Origin: Thermohalobaculum sp963700775
GTDB taxonomy: Bacteria; Pseudomonadota; Alphaproteobacteria; Rhodobacterales; Rhodobacteraceae
Reading direction: 5' to 3'
DNA: 64,000 bases
NCBI GenBank assembly: GCA_963700775.1
Contig: CAVOYU010000006.1
Coordinates: 186,001-250,000 of the forward strand
Under the pieces are notes generated by a model, which saw only the letters and a program-made list of their open reading frames with translations, did not search any database and was not told the DNA's origin. Positions 8,581-17,271 of the stretch are shown piece by piece (positions within the stretch are counted from its first letter, which is position 1; each line of letters begins with the position of its first letter). The position numbers and the translations under genes are program-made.

Positions 8581-9404
8581 GCCGCAAACCTCTTGGACTG
8601 CATGAACTCCGCGAGCCAGGCCACGAAGCCCGCTTCTGTTTTCGCCGCAACCGCGTAGGCCCTGACTGCGTCTGCGTCGGGCGGATAGACATCGGTCAGC
8701 CCGCAGGGCCAGGCGCCGTTCTCGGCCACTGCGATACCGTCGAAATAGAACGCGGGCAGGGCGCCCGCCGCGCTGGCCTCGGAGTCGAAGAGGTTGCCCT
8801 CGACGATCCGCTCGACCGTCACAAGCACCTTCGTGGCGGCGTGCACCATCGTCGCGAGCTCACGGCGCCGGCCGATGAAAACGTTGCCCTCCGCATCCGC
8901 ATATGGCGCATGGAACAGCGCCACGTCCAGCTTCACCGCCGGCAGCGCCAGTACCGGGTCGGGGGCGTTGCCGAAGGGCGAGTCGATCACCTTCCAGTCC
9001 GGCCGGTGCTTCAGGATGTCCGAGCCGATCACGCCTCTCAGCGGCATGAACGGCACGCCCTTCTCGGTCGCCTGCAACTGGGTGTGGAGCGCCGGGCAGG
9101 TCGAATCCCGCATCTCGATCCGGCCGCCCTCTACAGCCGCGGTGAAGCGCGGTGCGAGGCCGTACTCGCCGAGAGTGACGGCGGCCGCCTCGACGCTCTG
9201 GGCCGCACCTGCCCCGATCAGGATGTCGCCCTGCAGGGTCGTGTAGGGTAGGCAGTAGAGTCTCAGCCCCCTCGCACCCCGTGCCACCAACGCCCGTGTC
9301 GCCGCCATCGGCACGCCGGAATAATCCGCCGGCACACCGATCAACGCACCGTCCGGGATCCCGGCGGCGAGTTCCTCGAGCGTCAGCCGGTTGAAAGCAT
9401 CCAT
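8577..9404 (-). CDS. Class I CoA-transferase-like protein, alpha subunit
   Basis: 275 residues, first gene of the pair with the beta subunit. It shows DGALIGVPADYSGVPMA near the start, GVPFMPLRGVIGSDIL in the middle (the segment that faces the CoA site in GctA and IpdA), and FHAPYADAEGNVFIG, a family signature. The partner is needed for activity. The ATG at 9404 is the first in frame; upstream lies a 73-base gap shared with the divergent E1-like gene, so the control region is probably common to both. The substrate is unknown. Confidence 0.8.
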   Translation of the reverse strand: MDAFNRLTLEELAAGIPDGALIGVPADYSGVPMAATRALVARGARGLRLYCLPYTTLQGDILIGAGAAQSVEAAAVTLGEYGLAPRFTAAVEGGRIEMRDSTCPALHTQLQATEKGVPFMPLRGVIGSDILKHRPDWKVIDSPFGNAPDPVLALPAVKLDVALFHAPYADAEGNVFIGRRRELATMVHAATKVLVTVERIVEGNLFDSEASAAGALPAFYFDGIAVAENGAWPCGLTDVYPPDADAVRAYAVAAKTEAGFVAWLAEFMQSKRFAA

Positions 9405-9477
9405 TCTGGCATCCGTCTGATGATGAAGTCCGGAAGGTCCTGATTTCCGCTGGGAAACCCGGCCTCGCTGTTATCAT

Positions 9478-12009
9478 ATGGGCGCGGTCGGCGATGGCAA
9501 GGGCAGGGAGATCAGGGACGAGATCATGCGCGACGGCGACGCATACGGCGCGGGCGATCCGGGAGCGCTCGAGACGCTCTACGGCGCACGCACCGAGGCG
9601 GGCGCGTTGATCGGGCTCGCCGAAGCCTATCGCCGCTCCGGCTGGCGCGCCGCCCGACTCGATCCGCTGGGCCTGACGGCGCCGGAGGCGCCACCCGAGC
9701 TTGACCCCGCGCCATATGGCCTCGATCCGGAGGCGACCGCCCCGCTGATCCGCGCCTATTGCGGCAGCATCGGCTGGGAGATCGGCCATGTGCAGGACGC
9801 GGCCCGCCGAGGCTGGCTCGCCGCGCGGGCCGAGGAACTCTGGCAACCGGCGCCCGCCGAGCAAGCTGCGGCCCTCGGTCTGATCGCACGGGCCGAGCAC
9901 CTGGAGGCGGTGTTCGCCCGCCGAATGCCGGGCGTGAAGACCTTCGGGATCGCCGGCGGTGAGGGCTTCCTGGTCCTGACCGACGCGGTTATTTGCGCCG
10001 CCGTCGCGCTTGGCGTCCGCCAGATCTTCGTCGCGGGGATGCACCGCGGCCGCTTCACCCAGATGGGCCTCAACTTCGGCAAGCCGCTGGTGCGGCTGGT
10101 GGCTGAGGCTCAAGGGGCGCCCGAGATCCCCGAGGCTGCAGGCGCCTCGTCCGACGTGCCATACCACCTCGGCTTCGAGGGCAGCCTCGCCGTCGACGGC
10201 CGCGAGACGGCGATCTGGGTCTCGCCGCATCCCTCGCACCTGTCGCTCGTCGGCCCGATGATGCAGGGCCGCGCCCGCGCCGCCGCCGAGCGGGCGGGGA
10301 CTGGCGCGATCCTGCCCCTGATCCTGCACTCCGACGCCGCCATCGCCGGGCAGGGGATCAATGCCGAGGTGTTCCAGCTCGCGGGCCTCGCCCCCTTCGA
10401 CGTGGGCGGCACGGTGCACCTGATCGTCAACAACCAGATCGGCTTTACCACCGACCCAGGCGACGGCCGAACCGCGCGGAGCTGCTCGGACATAGCCAAG
10501 CTGATCGAAGCTCCGGTCCTGCACGTGAACGGCGAGGACCCGGACGCGCTGATCCGCGCCGGTCAGTTGGCCGCCGCCTGGCGGGCCGATTTCGGGGCGG
10601 ACATCGTGATCGACATGCTCTGCTATCGCCGCAAGGGCCACAACGAGATCGACGAGCCGCGCTTCACCCAGCCGCTGGAATACCGCGCCATCGACGCCAT
10701 GCCGCCGCTTGCCGCACGCTACGGCGCCCGGATCGGCCGGGAGCCGGAGATCGCGGATTTCGCCTCCGCGCTCGATGCCGCCTTCGAGGGGGCGAAGCAC
10801 TGGAAGCCGAACGGACCTGAGAGCCCGCCCCACGGCCTCGCGCCCGATGTCGAGGGCCGGCTCTGTGACCCGGTCGCGACCGGGGTTGAGCTCGACGCCC
10901 TGCGCCGCCTCGGCGCCCATATTACCGAAGCGCCCGAGGGCTTCGCGCTCCACCCCAAGGTCGCGCGCTTCCTCGAGGCCCGGCGCGCCGCCGTCAAGAC
11001 CGGCGAGGGGATCGACTGGGCCACTGCCGAGGCGCTGGCGCTGGCGAGCCTCGCCGATGCCGGCACGCCGGTGCGGCTCGGCGGGCAGGATACGGTGCGC
11101 GGCGCCTTCACCCAGCGCCACCTCGCGCTCTTCGACCAGCAGACCGGCGCCCGGCACATGACGCTGGACGGGCTGGCGGCGCGGGCCGAGATCTACAATG
11201 CGCCGCTGATCGAGCACGCAATCCTGGCGTTCGACTACGGGCTCTCGACCGCCCGGCCGGACCGGCTCGCGGTCTGGGAGGCGCAGTTCGGCGACTTTCT
11301 CAATGTCTGCCAACCGGTGTTCGACCAGATCGTCGTTGCCGCCGAGGACCGCTGGCTGTTCGAGAGCGGGCTCGTGATCCTGCTGCCGCACGGCCTCGAC
11401 GGCGGTGGCCCGGACCACGTCTCGGCCCGGCCCGAGCGGCTGCTAGCGGCCTGCGCGCGGGGAAACCTGCTGGTCGTCAACGCCTCGACGCCGGCCAACT
11501 ACTTCCACGCGCTGCGGCGGCAGGTGGCGGGGACGCTGCGCAAGCCGCTGGTCGTGCTGACGCCGAAAGCGCTGTTGCGCCACCCGACCTGCGTCTCGCG
11601 GCTCGACGAGATGGGGCCGGGAACCGGGTTCCGGACAGTGATCGGCGAGAACGTTGAAAATCCGCACCGTGCAGTGCTTTGCACGGGGAAGCTCGCCTAT
11701 TATCTCGACACCGCCCGGCGCGAGCGTGGGATCGAGGACGTTGCGCTGATCCGGCTCGAGCAGCTCTACCCGCTCGACCATGCCGCGCTGGCGGCGGCGC
11801 TGAAACCCTACCGCAAGGCCGAGCTGGTCTGGGCGCAGGAGGAGCCGGAGAACATGGGCTTTTTCGGCTGGCTCGACCGGCGGCTGGAGCGGATCGCCGG
11901 CCGGCCGTTCCGCCTCGTCTCGCGCCAGGCGGCGCCGAGCCCGGCTGTGGGACCGAAGAAATGGAACGACGCCGGAATGGTGTCGGTGATCGACGGGGCG
12001 CTGGAATAG
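9478..12009 (+). CDS. 2-oxoglutarate dehydrogenase E1-like thiamine diphosphate enzyme, without the usual N-terminal arm
   Basis: 843 residues, against about 930 to 990 for SucA. It aligns with SucA from the LDPLGL linker onward: MHRGRF (active-site His), YHLGFEGS, HSDAAIAGQG with IVNNQIGFTT (diphosphate/Mg site; HGDAA in SucA), DMLCYRRKGHNEIDEP, and the C-terminal LEQLYPLD and AQEEPENMGF. The N-terminal arm that binds E2 is missing, and no sucB or lpd is near, so it may be a stand-alone 2-oxoacid decarboxylase or carboligase. DHTKD1-like enzymes acting on 2-oxoadipate are another option. The ATG at 9478 has no clear ribosome site; an ATG at 9526 with AGGGACGAG upstream may be the true start. 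Confidence 0.75.
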   Translation: MGAVGDGKGREIRDEIMRDGDAYGAGDPGALETLYGARTEAGALIGLAEAYRRSGWRAARLDPLGLTAPEAPPELDPAPYGLDPEATAPLIRAYCGSIGWEIGHVQDAARRGWLAARAEELWQPAPAEQAAALGLIARAEHLEAVFARRMPGVKTFGIAGGEGFLVLTDAVICAAVALGVRQIFVAGMHRGRFTQMGLNFGKPLVRLVAEAQGAPEIPEAAGASSDVPYHLGFEGSLAVDGRETAIWVSPHPSHLSLVGPMMQGRARAAAERAGTGAILPLILHSDAAIAGQGINAEVFQLAGLAPFDVGGTVHLIVNNQIGFTTDPGDGRTARSCSDIAKLIEAPVLHVNGEDPDALIRAGQLAAAWRADFGADIVIDMLCYRRKGHNEIDEPRFTQPLEYRAIDAMPPLAARYGARIGREPEIADFASALDAAFEGAKHWKPNGPESPPHGLAPDVEGRLCDPVATGVELDALRRLGAHITEAPEGFALHPKVARFLEARRAAVKTGEGIDWATAEALALASLADAGTPVRLGGQDTVRGAFTQRHLALFDQQTGARHMTLDGLAARAEIYNAPLIEHAILAFDYGLSTARPDRLAVWEAQFGDFLNVCQPVFDQIVVAAEDRWLFESGLVILLPHGLDGGGPDHVSARPERLLAACARGNLLVVNASTPANYFHALRRQVAGTLRKPLVVLTPKALLRHPTCVSRLDEMGPGTGFRTVIGENVENPHRAVLCTGKLAYYLDTARRERGIEDVALIRLEQLYPLDHAALAAALKPYRKAELVWAQEEPENMGFFGWLDRRLERIAGRPFRLVSRQAAPSPAVGPKKWNDAGMVSVIDGALE

Positions 12010-12025
12010 AGGGCGCTGGAAGACA

Positions 12026-12114
12026 TCATGTCCCGGGCTCGACCCGGGACCTCGCGGTGCGGCGGAGTGGCTCCGACCGTCTCATCGAGGCCCCGGCTCA
12101 AGGCCGGGGCATGA
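12026..12114. repeat. Pair of inverted 29-base palindromic units
   Basis: Bases 12026-12054 and 12086-12114 are inverted copies of one 29-base unit with about five differences. Each unit is itself a palindrome: arms at 12030-12037/12043-12050 (GTCCCGGG) and 12090-12097/12103-12110 (GCCCCGGC). The whole can fold into a long stem. Similar CCCCGGCCTTGAGCCGGGG elements are scattered between genes in many alphaproteobacteria. It lies in the gap between the E1-like gene and the RraA-like gene and could work as an attenuator or processing site in the message. Confidence 0.75.
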
Positions 12115-12140
12115 CAGGAACAGAAAACAAAGGAGGCGCA

Positions 12141-12791
12141 GTGCCCGTATCCGACGAGACAATCGCGCTGCTGAAGAAGCTCAACACGCCCACTCTCGCC
12201 AATGCACTGGAGGATTGCGGCGTCGAGGGCGTCATCACCGGCCTCGCGCCCGCCGGCCCCGGCCTGCGCTGCGTCGGGCGCGCCGTCACGGTGCTGGAGA
12301 TGACCGGACCGAAGGGCGCATTCCCGGCCTCGGAATTCAAGGTCGGGCACATGATCGACGCGGCGGGCCGGGGCGACGTGATCGTGGTCTCGAACGGCGG
12401 CGCGCCGATCTCGACCTGGGGCGGCACCGCCTCCTATGCCGCGCATCTCAAGGGTATCGCCGGGCTGGTCGTCGACGGCGGCATCCGCGACCGCGAGGAG
12501 ATTGTCTCGATCGGCTTCCCGGCCTTCTCGCGCCACATGGTGCCGACCACCGGCAAGACCCGGATCCGGGTCGAGGCAATCGGCGAGCCGATCATCTGCT
12601 CGGGCATCCGGGTCAATCCGGGCGACGTCATCGTCGCCGACGGCACCGGCATCGTCTGCATCCCAGCCGAGGCCACGGTCGAGGTCGCCCATCTCGCCAC
12701 CCGCTACGCCGCCGACGACGCCAAGGCGATGGAGGAGCTCGACCGCGGCCTCAGCTTCCGCGAGGCGATGCAGAAATTCGCGAAGATCTGA
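12141..12791 (+). CDS. RraA-family protein (4-hydroxy-4-methyl-2-oxoglutarate aldolase type)
   Basis: 216 residues. The RraA/HMG-aldolase fold is shown by TPTLANALEDCG, the swivelling core GLVVDGGIRDREEI (Arg-Asp pair that binds the keto acid and metal), GFPAFSRHMVPT and GDVIVADGTGIVCIP. Enzymes of this family split 4-carboxy-4-hydroxy-2-oxoadipate or HMG into pyruvate plus an oxo acid, or decarboxylate oxaloacetate, with Mg2+. The start is taken as GTG at 12141 because AAAGGAGG lies six bases before it; an in-frame ATG at 12111 falls inside the palindromic repeat. The FAD dehydrogenase gene follows six bases downstream. Confidence 0.85.
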   Translation: MPVSDETIALLKKLNTPTLANALEDCGVEGVITGLAPAGPGLRCVGRAVTVLEMTGPKGAFPASEFKVGHMIDAAGRGDVIVVSNGGAPISTWGGTASYAAHLKGIAGLVVDGGIRDREEIVSIGFPAFSRHMVPTTGKTRIRVEAIGEPIICSGIRVNPGDVIVADGTGIVCIPAEATVEVAHLATRYAADDAKAMEELDRGLSFREAMQKFAKI

Positions 12792-12797
12792 GCGCCG

Positions 12798-14223
12798 ATG
12801 ATTGCCCCCCAGACCCTCGCCCGCCTCAAGGCCGCCGCCGGCCCGCGCGGGTTCATCGATGACCCGGACGGGATCCGCCCCTACTGCACGCCATTCCGCG
12901 ACGGCGAGGCGGGGACGAGCCCGCTGGTTCTGCGCCCCGACAGCACAGGCCAGGTCGCGACGCTGGTCCGCATCTGCGCCGAGACCGGCACGCCCATCGT
13001 GCCCCAGGGCGGCAATACCGGGCTGACCGGGGCAGGGCTGCCGCACCCGTCCGGCGACGAGGTGATCCTGTCGCTGACCCGGATGAACCGCATCCGCGCG
13101 GTGAGCCCGCTGAACGACACGATCACCGTCGAGGCCGGGACGATCCTCGCCGACATCCAGCGCGCGGCGGTGGAGGCCGGGCGGTTCTACCCGCTCTCGC
13201 TCGGGGCCGAGGGATCCTGCCGGATCGGCGGCAACCTCTCAACCAATGCGGGGGGCGTGCACGTCGTGCGCTACGGAAATGCCCGCGCGACCGCGCTGGG
13301 GCTCGAGGTGGTGACCGGCGAGGGAGAGGTCTGGGACGGGCTCAGGGGGCTGCGCAAGGACAATGCGGGCTACGACCTGAAGCAGCTCTTCATCGGCGCC
13401 GAGGGGACGCTCGGGATCATCACCGCCGCGGTCCTGAAGCTCTACCCGCTGCCGCGCGACCGGCAGACCGCGATGGCCGAGGTCCGCGACCCGGAGGCGG
13501 CGATCGAGCTTCTCGCTCGGCTCCGCGATGCGGTCGGCGACGCGGTCAGCGCCTTCGAGCTGATGCACCTCAACTGCTTCCGCCTCGCCACCCGCACCCT
13601 CGGCCTCGCCGACCCGATGACCGGCACGCGCCCCTGGCGGGTGCTCACCGACCTCACCGGGCAGGAGGCGCCCGGGACGTTGCGCGAACCCTTGGAGGCC
13701 GCGCTGGCCGGTGCGATGGAGGCGGGGCTGGTGACGGACGCCATTGTCGCTGCCTCGGAGGGGCAGGCCGCGCAGCTCTGGAAGGTGCGCGAGGAGCAGG
13801 CCGAGGTGCAGAAGCGCGCCGGCAAGGGCATCAAGCACGACGTCTCGGTCCCGGTCTCGCAGGTGCCCGCCTTCATCGCCCAGGCCGATGCGGCGCTGGA
13901 GGCGGCCTATCCGGGCCATGTGCCGATGAGCTTCGGCCATGCCGGCGACGGCAACGTCCACTACAACCCGCTCCCTCCGCCTGGATGGGACGACGCGCGC
14001 TGGGTGGCGGAGACCGGCCGGATCAACCGCATCGTCCACGACCTGGTCGCCGCATTCGGCGGCTCGATCACCGCCGAGCATGGGGTCGGGCGGCTGCGCA
14101 TGGCCGAGCTTGCCCACTACAAGTCGTCGGTCGAGCTCGAATTGATGCGCCGGCTGAAGCGGGCCTTCGACCCCGGCGAACATCCTCAACCCCGGCAAGG
14201 TGCTGCCGCCAGCGGAGGGCTGA
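12798..14223 (+). CDS. FAD-binding D-2-hydroxyacid dehydrogenase (GlcD / D-2-hydroxyglutarate dehydrogenase type), frame broken near the 3' end
   Basis: About 474 residues once one base is corrected. The FAD domain has VPQGGNTGLTGAG and GAEGSCRIGGNLSTNAGG, signatures of the D2HGDH/D-lactate dehydrogenase group; the C-terminal cap has SFGHAGDGNVHYN and ITAEHGVGRLRMAEL. Such enzymes oxidise D-2-hydroxyacids to 2-oxoacids and pass electrons to ETF or quinones. The expected ending (DPANILNPGKVLP) appears only after removing one G from the GG at 14175-14176; without that the frame runs on into the next gene. The corrected stop TGA at 14221 is one base before the acyl-CoA dehydrogenase ATG. Confidence 0.85.
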
Positions 14224-14224
14224 C

Positions 14225-15358
14225 ATGGCGTTCGCCTGTGAGCATGAGCTGTTCCGCGACCAGCTCCGCCGCTTCGTCGCCGGGGAGGTCCGCCCTCATG
14301 CCGAGCAATGGGAGGAGGCCGGCGAGATCCCCCGCGCCGTCTTCCGTCGCATGGGCGAACTCGGCTTCCTCGGCGCCCGCTACCCGGAGGAGTTCGGCGG
14401 CGCAGGGATGGACGTCTTCGCCAGCATGGTTCTGGGGGAGGAGTTGGGCCGCGCCGGGCTCTCGGGCTTCGCGGCCGCCGTGCTGGTCCACACCGACATG
14501 GCCTCGCCGCACCTCGCCCGCTACGGCTCGACCGAGCAGAAGGCGCGCTGGATGCCCGGCATCGTTTCCGGCGAGACCGTCACCGCCATCGCCGTGACCG
14601 AACCGGGCGCGGGCTCGGACGTGGCCGGGCTGACCACCCGCGCCGAACCCTCGGGTAATGGCTGGGTCCTGAACGGAGCCAAGCTCTACATCACCAATGG
14701 CGCGCTGGCCGACCTATACTTCGTCGCCGCCCGCACCGACCCGGACGCCAAGCCCTCGCGCGGGCTCTCGATCTTCGCCGTCGAACGCGGCACGCCCGTC
14801 TTCGCGGTCGCGCGCCGGCTCGACAAGCTCGGCTGGCGCTGTTCGGACACGGCCGAGCTCCGCATCGAGGACTGCCGCCTGCCGGCGGACGCGCTAATTG
14901 GCGAGCGGGGCAGGGGCTTCTACCAGATCATGGACAACTTCCAGAACGAGCGCCTCGTGATGGGCGCCATGACAGTGGGCGAGGCCTCCCGCGCCATCGA
15001 GCTCACCCTCGATCATGTCCGCATCCGCCGGGCCTTCGGCGCGCCGCTCTGGGAGAAGCAGTCGGTGCGTCACAAGCTCGCGCACGCCGCCACCTCGCTC
15101 GAGTCCGCCCGCCAGCTGGTGCACGGCACCGCGGCGCGGGTGGCAGCCGGCGAGGACTGCGTGCGCGAGGTCTCGATGATCAAGGTCTTCTGCGCCGAGA
15201 TGGTTCAGGAGGTCGTCCACGACTGCCTCCAGCTGCACGGCGGCGCAGGCTACATGCGCGGCATGGAGATCGAACGGATGTACCGCGACGTGCGGATCCA
15301 CTCGATCGGCGGTGGTGCCACCGAGGTCATGCTCGAGGAGATCGCCAAACGCCTCTAA
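14225..15358 (+). CDS. Acyl-CoA dehydrogenase (isovaleryl/long-chain type)
   Basis: 377 residues, normal length. FAD and substrate segments include AVTEPGAGSDVAG (residues near 125), LYITNG, and QLHGGAGYMRGMEIERMYRDVRI near the end. The C-terminal position that holds the catalytic Glu in medium-chain enzymes is Gly here (IGGGATEVM), while Glu242 in FQNERLV sits where isovaleryl- and long-chain dehydrogenases carry theirs. It should introduce a 2,3 double bond into an acyl-CoA and reduce ETF. It starts two bases after the corrected stop of the FAD dehydrogenase, last gene of that plus-strand set. Confidence 0.9.
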   Translation: MAFACEHELFRDQLRRFVAGEVRPHAEQWEEAGEIPRAVFRRMGELGFLGARYPEEFGGAGMDVFASMVLGEELGRAGLSGFAAAVLVHTDMASPHLARYGSTEQKARWMPGIVSGETVTAIAVTEPGAGSDVAGLTTRAEPSGNGWVLNGAKLYITNGALADLYFVAARTDPDAKPSRGLSIFAVERGTPVFAVARRLDKLGWRCSDTAELRIEDCRLPADALIGERGRGFYQIMDNFQNERLVMGAMTVGEASRAIELTLDHVRIRRAFGAPLWEKQSVRHKLAHAATSLESARQLVHGTAARVAAGEDCVREVSMIKVFCAEMVQEVVHDCLQLHGGAGYMRGMEIERMYRDVRIHSIGGGATEVMLEEIAKRL

Positions 15359-15446
15359 CCATCGGTTTGGCGGCCCGTTCCGCGATCCGGAAGCGCCGGA
15401 ATCTGGGGTTGCAAAACCTTCCCCCCGCAGTTAGGTGGCCTCAGGC

Positions 15447-15456
15447 TGGTATACCA
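15447..15456. promoter_or_regulatory. Palindromic operator TGGTATACCA (copy 2)
   Basis: Second perfect copy of the palindrome found at 1155, centred about 89 bases before the dctP ATG in the 182-base gap after the acyl-CoA dehydrogenase. A weak -35/-10 pair (TTGCAA at 15409, TTAGGT at 15431) lies just before it, so a bound regulator would sit at or near the transcription start. Confidence 0.5.
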
Positions 15457-15540
15457 CCACGACCGCCTGAATTGCGAAGAAGCGCCCGCCCGCGGGCGTC
15501 AGCAGCAGACTGATCCGCAACTGACTGGGAGGAGACCTCG

Positions 15541-16575
15541 ATGAGGACGCAGACGAAATCCATCCTCGGCGCCGCTGCCCTGGCGCTGGCTGCGACCGGC
15601 GCCCCGGCGGCGAATGTCGACGGGCCGGACGTGTTCTGGAAATGGTCGGTCTGGGGCAACCCGCGCGCCTTCACGGCCGGCGTCGAGCTGTTGGCCGAAC
15701 GCGTCGCCGCCGAGACCGACGGCAAGTTCAAGATCCAGGTATTCTACGGCGAGCAGCTCGCCAAGTCGAAGGAGAACCTGGACGGGCTGAAGAACAACGC
15801 CTTCGAGGGGGCGTTCTTCTGCAACTTCTACAGCCCGGGCAAGAATCCGGCGTTCATGGTGTTCTCGCTGCCCTTCGTCCCGCTCGGCGACTGGAAGGTC
15901 TCGGCCCATGTGCGCAACAAGCTGTTCGAGCACCCGGCGCTGGTCGCCGACATGGACCAGTGGAACGCCATGACCTATGTGGCGACCCTGTTGCCGCAGT
16001 ACGAGTTCCTGGGCACAGGCAAGCCGCCGCAGACGCTCGGGGACTGGAAGGGCCTGCGGGTCCGTGCCGGCGGCGGCATCGGCGAGGCGATGGAGGTGCT
16101 GGGCGCCACCCGGCAGACGGTGCCTGCATCCGAGACCTACACGCTGATGCAGCGCGGCGGGGTCGACGCGGTGTCGTTCCCCTACACCTACGCTCACGTC
16201 TCCTACAAGATCAACGAGCTGGCCGCCTGGTACACCTCGAACATGTCGCCCGGCACTTCGGAATGTCCGATGGTGATCAACAAGACCGCCTATGATGCGC
16301 TGCCGCCGCAGTATCAGGACCTGCTGATGGGCCTCAAGGACGAGGTGACCCAGGTGATGATCGACAAGTATGTCGCGGCCGACGCCAAGAACCTGCCCGA
16401 GTTCGAGAAGACGATGACCAAGATCGTCTACGACGACGCCACCCTGCAGCAGTTCGCCGACGTCGCCGGCAAGCCGGTCTGGGACAAGTGGGTCGCCGAC
16501 AACAAGGACAAGTTCGACGCGCAGGGCGTGCTTGACCGCCTTTGGGAGCTGGTCAACGAAGCCAAATCGATGTGA
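15541..16575 (+). CDS. TRAP transporter solute-binding protein, DctP family
   Basis: 344 residues. The first 26 residues form a signal peptide ending APAA, so the protein is periplasmic. The mature part has the DctP fold: FYGEQLAKSKENLDGLKNN, LPFVPLGDW, and DWKGLRVRAGGG, which contains the Arg that binds the substrate carboxylate, then a segment VDAVSFPYTYAHVSYKI. Family members bind C4-dicarboxylates or other organic acids and deliver them to DctQM. The substrate is not predictable, but the neighbours point to a hydroxy- or dicarboxylic acid. GGGAGGAGA precedes the ATG. Confidence 0.9.
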   Translation: MRTQTKSILGAAALALAATGAPAANVDGPDVFWKWSVWGNPRAFTAGVELLAERVAAETDGKFKIQVFYGEQLAKSKENLDGLKNNAFEGAFFCNFYSPGKNPAFMVFSLPFVPLGDWKVSAHVRNKLFEHPALVADMDQWNAMTYVATLLPQYEFLGTGKPPQTLGDWKGLRVRAGGGIGEAMEVLGATRQTVPASETYTLMQRGGVDAVSFPYTYAHVSYKINELAAWYTSNMSPGTSECPMVINKTAYDALPPQYQDLLMGLKDEVTQVMIDKYVAADAKNLPEFEKTMTKIVYDDATLQQFADVAGKPVWDKWVADNKDKFDAQGVLDRLWELVNEAKSM

Positions 16576-16650
16576 TGCCCGCTACCTGAGTTTCGGGCGG
16601 CGCGGGCAATCCCCGCGCCGTTCGCGAACCCCCGGGGAGAGGGAGATCCC

Positions 16651-17271
16651 ATGGCCGAGATCGATGACGGGCTGGGCCGCGCGGTGGACCGCGCCGACCG
16701 CCTGCTGCACCCTCTGGAAGACCTGCTGAACTTCATCGCCGCGATCGCGGTGCTGTTCCTGATGCTGCTGGGCGTGGTGCAGATCGCGCTCCGCACCCGC
16801 TGGCTCTTCAACGCGCCGATCTTCGGCTATATCGACATGATCGAGCTCGCGATGCCGATCCTGGCGATCCTCGGCATCTCCTATTGCCAGCGCTACGGCG
16901 TTCATATCCGAATGGATATCCTGCTGCAGTACCTGAAGGGGCGGCTGCTCTGGGCTGTCGAGGCCTTCGCCTCGCTGGCGGGATTCGCGATCATCGCGTT
17001 GCTGGCGCGGTACTCCTGGGTGTTCTTCAAGGATGCCTACACTTCCGGCGACAGCACCACCGATGCGCTGCTGCTGACCTGGCCCTCGAAGCTGCTGGTG
17101 CCCTTCGCCCTGGCCCTGCTCTCGGTCCGGCTTGCAATCCAGTTCTTCGGCGCCGTGCGCCTTGTGATCGATCCGACGCGCGAGCCGATTGGCGTCGTGG
17201 CGATCAAGGATGTCGCCGAGCAGGCCCGCGAGGAGATCCGCGAGGCGCTGGGCGAGGAGGCCTCGCGATGA
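16651..17271 (+). CDS. TRAP transporter small permease, DctQ family
   Basis: 206 residues with four predicted membrane spans (about 27-48, 60-80, 105-125, 150-172). The segment GISYCQRYGVHIRMDILL is typical of DctQ. It works with the large permease as the sodium-driven membrane part of the transporter. A GGGGAGAGGGAG purine stretch precedes the ATG. The stop overlaps the start of dctM by the ATGA pattern. Confidence 0.9.
   Translation: MAEIDDGLGRAVDRADRLLHPLEDLLNFIAAIAVLFLMLLGVVQIALRTRWLFNAPIFGYIDMIELAMPILAILGISYCQRYGVHIRMDILLQYLKGRLLWAVEAFASLAGFAIIALLARYSWVFFKDAYTSGDSTTDALLLTWPSKLLVPFALALLSVRLAIQFFGAVRLVIDPTREPIGVVAIKDVAEQAREEIREALGEEASR

Noticed and set aside
8860..11418. 852-residue open frame on the minus strand
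   Set aside because: It lies across the start of the CoA-transferase alpha gene and all of the E1-like gene, both with clear family motifs; its own translation is Arg/Ala/Gly-rich with no motif and is a GC-rich shadow.
12111..12140. Upstream ATG for the RraA-type gene
   Set aside because: It is part of the palindromic repeat unit, while the GTG at 12141 follows a perfect AAAGGAGG.
5155..14223. Reading the membrane protein and the FAD dehydrogenase as pseudogenes
   Set aside because: Each needs only one base removed from a short run to give an intact protein with conserved ends, and the same type of error occurs in prfB and rne.
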